From Nostoc favosum CHAB5714 (GTDB lineage Bacteria; Cyanobacteriota; Cyanobacteriia; Cyanobacteriales; Nostocaceae), in the NCBI RefSeq assembly GCF_020829495.1, contig NZ_JAIVFQ010000013.1, positions 1 to 64,000 of the forward strand: a stretch of 64,000 nt of DNA, read 5' to 3'. The position numbers and the translations under genes were made by a program. This document shows, one piece after another, positions 61,665-64,000 of the stretch. The notes under the pieces are model-generated. The model was given only the letters and a program-made list of their open reading frames with translations. It searched no databases and was not told the origin of the DNA. Within the stretch, counting starts at the first letter, position 1. The number at the start of each line of letters is the position of its first letter.

Positions 61665-64000
61665 ATGGGTTCCCTTTTATACTCTTCGTCTCAAACTGCT
61701 GATATATACCCGGTGTCGGAATTATTTTTGCGTCATCGTCTCCAGGTAGTGGAAGAATTGTGGGAGTCAGTTCTCCGGCAAGAATGCGGTCAAAACATGG
61801 TAGACTTGTTGCGGCAGTTGCGCGATTTGTGTTCCCCAGAAGGACAAGCAACAAACGACCAAGCATCCTCAGCCGTAAAATTGATTGAACAACTAAATAT
61901 CAACGAAGCAATTCGCGCGGCTCGTGCTTTCGCTCTGTATTTTCAGTTGATTAACATCATAGAGCAGGAATACGAACAACGGCAGCAATTGAGTCGCTAT
62001 GAGGTAGAAACAGAGCCTACAGATGCAGAAATAGCATCCAATGTCAACTATTCTTCTAATCAAAGAGAAGATGACGCGCCTGTTAGCAGGGGAATAGCAG
62101 CAGAGTTGCTCAGAAAGAATTATCTAGAAAAAGCGCAAGTCAAACCAAAAGGTACTTTTGCTGCTTTGTTTCCCTATTTATTCAAACTGAATGTACCACC
62201 CCAGCAAATTCAACGTTTAATTGCACATCTGGATGTGCGCTTAGTTTTCACAGCGCACCCGACGGAAATTGTTCGTCATACCATCCGGGATAAGCAGCGC
62301 CAGGTGGTACAACTTTTGCAAAAACTGGATGCCTTGGAAAACCATTCTGGTGCTACATCTGGGGGATATGCTTGGGAAGCAGCAGATGTCCGCGAACAAT
62401 TGCTCGAAGAAATTCGCCTCTGGTGGCGTACAGACGAACTTCACCAGTTCAAACCCACCGTGCTAGATGAAGTAGATTATGCTCTACACTACTTCCAAGA
62501 AGTTTTATTTGATGGCATTCCTCAACTTTATAAACGTTTCAAACACACCCTATCTAATACCTTTCCTTGGCTAGAACCACCGAGTAAAAACTTTTGCTCT
62601 TTCGGTTCCTGGGTAGGCTCGGATAGGGATGGGAACCCATCAGTCACACCAGAAATTACCTGGAAAACAGCTTGCTATCAGCGCAAAATGGTACTAGGGA
62701 GATATATTCAGTCAGTGAAAAATCTGATTGAATTATTGAGTGTGTCGATGCACTGGAGTGATGTCTTACCAGATTTACTGGAATCTCTAGAGTTAGATCA
62801 GTCCCAGTTGAGTGAGGTATATGACGCACTGGCGCTGCGTTATCGACAAGAACCCTATCGGCTCAAACTGGCTTATGTGCTGAAACGGCTAGAAAATACT
62901 CGCGATCGCAATTTAGCTTTGTACAATCGGGAAACGCCAAAAAATCAAGATAGCCCCCTGTATCGTTCGGGAGCCGATTTTTTAGCAGAACTGCGGATGA
63001 TTCAGCGCAACTTAACAGAAACAGGTTTAAGCTGTCGAGAATTAGAAAATCTGATCTGTCAGGTAGAAATTTTTGGTTTTAACTTGACACAGCTAGATAT
63101 TCGCCAAGAATCATCTCGCCATGCCGATGCGCTCAATGAGATACTGGAATACCTGCAAATATTACCTCAACCTTACAACGAACTATCTGAGGAGGAAAGA
63201 GTCGCTTGGCTCACAGGAGAACTGCAAACCCGAAGGCCATTAATTCCGGCAGAATTGCCATTTTCGGAAAAAACCAACGATGTGATTGAAACCTTTCGCG
63301 TCGTGCGATCGCTCCAACAAGAATTTGGTCTAAATATCTGCCAAACTTACATTATCAGCATGTGCCGCGACGTGAGCGACGTGCTGGAAGTATTGCTTTT
63401 AGCCAAAGAAGCCAGACTTTTTGACCCCGCCATTGCTGTCGGAACAATTCAAGTTGTCCCCTTATTTGAAACAGTAGAAGACTTACAACGCTCCAGAAGC
63501 GTCATGCGGAAACTGTTTGAACTCCCCTTATATCGCGCTTTATTAGCCGGCGGTTACGAACAGACAAAAACAGAAAGTGTTGTGGATGAAAATTCATCCC
63601 CCCCTGCCTCCCCTGCCTCCCCTGCCCCCCCTGCTTCTTCCTCCTCCTCCCCCCTCTCCCCAAACTTACAAGAAGTGATGCTGGGGTATTCTGATAGCAA
63701 CAAAGACTCTGGGTTTTTAAGCAGCAACTGGGAAATTCATAAAGCCCAAAAATCACTGCAACAAATAGCAGAAAACTACGATATAAATTTGCGGATTTTT
63801 CACGGACGCGGCGGTTCTGTAGGACGGGGTGGCGGCCCTGCTTACGAGGCGATTTTGGCTCAACCGGGTCATAGTATCAATGGGCGAATCAAGATTACCG
63901 AACAAGGAGAAGTTTTGGCTTCTAAATACTCCTTGTTGGACTTGGCATTGTACCACATGGAAACCATTACCACTGCTGTGATTCAAGCTAGCCTGCTGCG
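61665..64000 (+). CDS. ppc: Phosphoenolpyruvate carboxylase, N-terminal three quarters, cut by window edge
   Basis: The frame starts at ATG 61665 and is open to the end of the window (778 codons). [14 protein letters not shown] carries the catalytic His, [14 protein letters not shown] and [20 protein letters not shown] are family blocks, and [19 protein letters not shown] is the glycine-rich loop. PEPC fixes bicarbonate onto PEP, giving oxaloacetate. Around residues 640-665 a Pro/Ala/Ser stretch ([19 protein letters not shown]) is encoded by the CCCCTGCCT-type low-complexity repeat seen between genes elsewhere; it precedes the conserved [16 protein letters not shown], so the active site should be unaffected. 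Confidence 0.97.
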   Translation, partial: MGSLLYSSSQTADIYPVSELFLRHRLQVVEELWESVLRQECGQNMVDLLRQLRDLCSPEGQATNDQASSAVKLIEQLNINEAIRAARAFALYFQLINIIEQEYEQRQQLSRYEVETEPTDAEIASNVNYSSNQREDDAPVSRGIAAELLRKNYLEKAQVKPKGTFAALFPYLFKLNVPPQQIQRLIAHLDVRLVFTAHPTEIVRHTIRDKQRQVVQLLQKLDALENHSGATSGGYAWEAADVREQLLEEIRLWWRTDELHQFKPTVLDEVDYALHYFQEVLFDGIPQLYKRFKHTLSNTFPWLEPPSKNFCSFGSWVGSDRDGNPSVTPEITWKTACYQRKMVLGRYIQSVKNLIELLSVSMHWSDVLPDLLESLELDQSQLSEVYDALALRYRQEPYRLKLAYVLKRLENTRDRNLALYNRETPKNQDSPLYRSGADFLAELRMIQRNLTETGLSCRELENLICQVEIFGFNLTQLDIRQESSRHADALNEILEYLQILPQPYNELSEEERVAWLTGELQTRRPLIPAELPFSEKTNDVIETFRVVRSLQQEFGLNICQTYIISMCRDVSDVLEVLLLAKEARLFDPAIAVGTIQVVPLFETVEDLQRSRSVMRKLFELPLYRALLAGGYEQTKTESVVDENSSPPASPASPAPPASSSSSPLSPNLQEVMLGYSDSNKDSGFLSSNWEIHKAQKSLQQIAENYDINLRIFHGRGGSVGRGGGPAYEAILAQPGHSINGRIKITEQGEVLASKYSLLDLALYHMETITTAVIQASLL
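63586..63660. repeat. Low-complexity repeat inside ppc
   Basis: CCCCCTGCCTCCCCTGCCTC and CCCTGCTTCTTCCTCC tracts match the CCCCTGCTCCCCCTGC repeats of intergenic DNA at 14.8, 19.66, 44.95 and 57.7 kb. Confidence 0.8.

Overview
The window is chromosomal DNA of a filamentous, probably heterocyst-forming cyanobacterium close to Nostoc/Anabaena. The basis is a psbA gene for photosystem II D1, an NblB-like HEAT protein, RpaB, a CCB-type cytochrome assembly factor, DUF760 and DUF456 proteins, a PEP-CTERM protein, two Mo-dependent-nitrogenase family proteins, cyanobacterial PEP carboxylase, abundant GCGATCGC (HIP1) sites, and heptanucleotide tandem repeats such as AATTCGT and AATGACT. No rRNA and no CRISPR array was seen; there is one tRNA, Arg(UCU).

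Layout. 1-0.45 kb: end of a TnpB-only IS200/IS605 element that has broken cutA. 0.45-3.1 kb: three conserved proteins of unknown role on the minus strand. 3.4-4.5 kb: tRNA-Arg, a homing-type PD-(D/E)XK endonuclease, an integrase scrap and a transposase scrap. 4.7-9.2 kb: a kinase-WD40 protein, a heme/HAMP sensor and a second kinase. 9.8-12.2 kb: two Uma2 proteins around a hicBA toxin-antitoxin operon. 12.3-22.8 kb: mostly core genes (radA, rpaB, CCB-like, DUF456, PEP-CTERM, nblB, CBS, Nudix, DUF760, group 2 sigma). 23.4-29.3 kb: carB, dps and a thioredoxin-like ferredoxin. 29.5-33.4 kb: accessory block with toxin-antitoxin genes and a STAND-type NTPase with TPR repeats. 33.4-43 kb: small conserved genes, pseudogenes and many miniature mobile elements. 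43.7-48.3 kb: Mo-nitrogenase family protein, orphan response regulator, and arsenosugar genes arsM, PiT transporter, arsS. 48.9-54.6 kb: siderophore uptake (AraC regulator, AMIN/TonB receptor, PepSY protein). 54.7-60.8 kb: psbA, then an MBOAT acyltransferase and a multidomain SGNH protein that probably work together on polysaccharide acetylation. 61.3-64 kb: a small membrane protein and ppc, cut by the window edge.

The most unusual content is repeat biology. Several families of miniature inverted-repeat elements can be defined from their ends and target duplications: one with a 10-bp duplication (three copies), one with a 3-bp duplication (two copies), one with AGGACTTACGCA ends, and one with 19-bp perfect ends and an 11-bp duplication. 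At 41.9-42.6 kb three of these families sit inside one another. Two of the elements carry 21-bp tandem repeats that stay open as seven-residue repeats, and a third 21-bp array lies upstream of the STAND gene. Repeat DNA has also been captured in frame inside carB, ppc and a GNAT gene. IS200/IS605 pieces occur in at least four places, usually beside a broken host gene (cutA, an Uma2 gene, a kinase gene, a ribbon-helix-helix gene).
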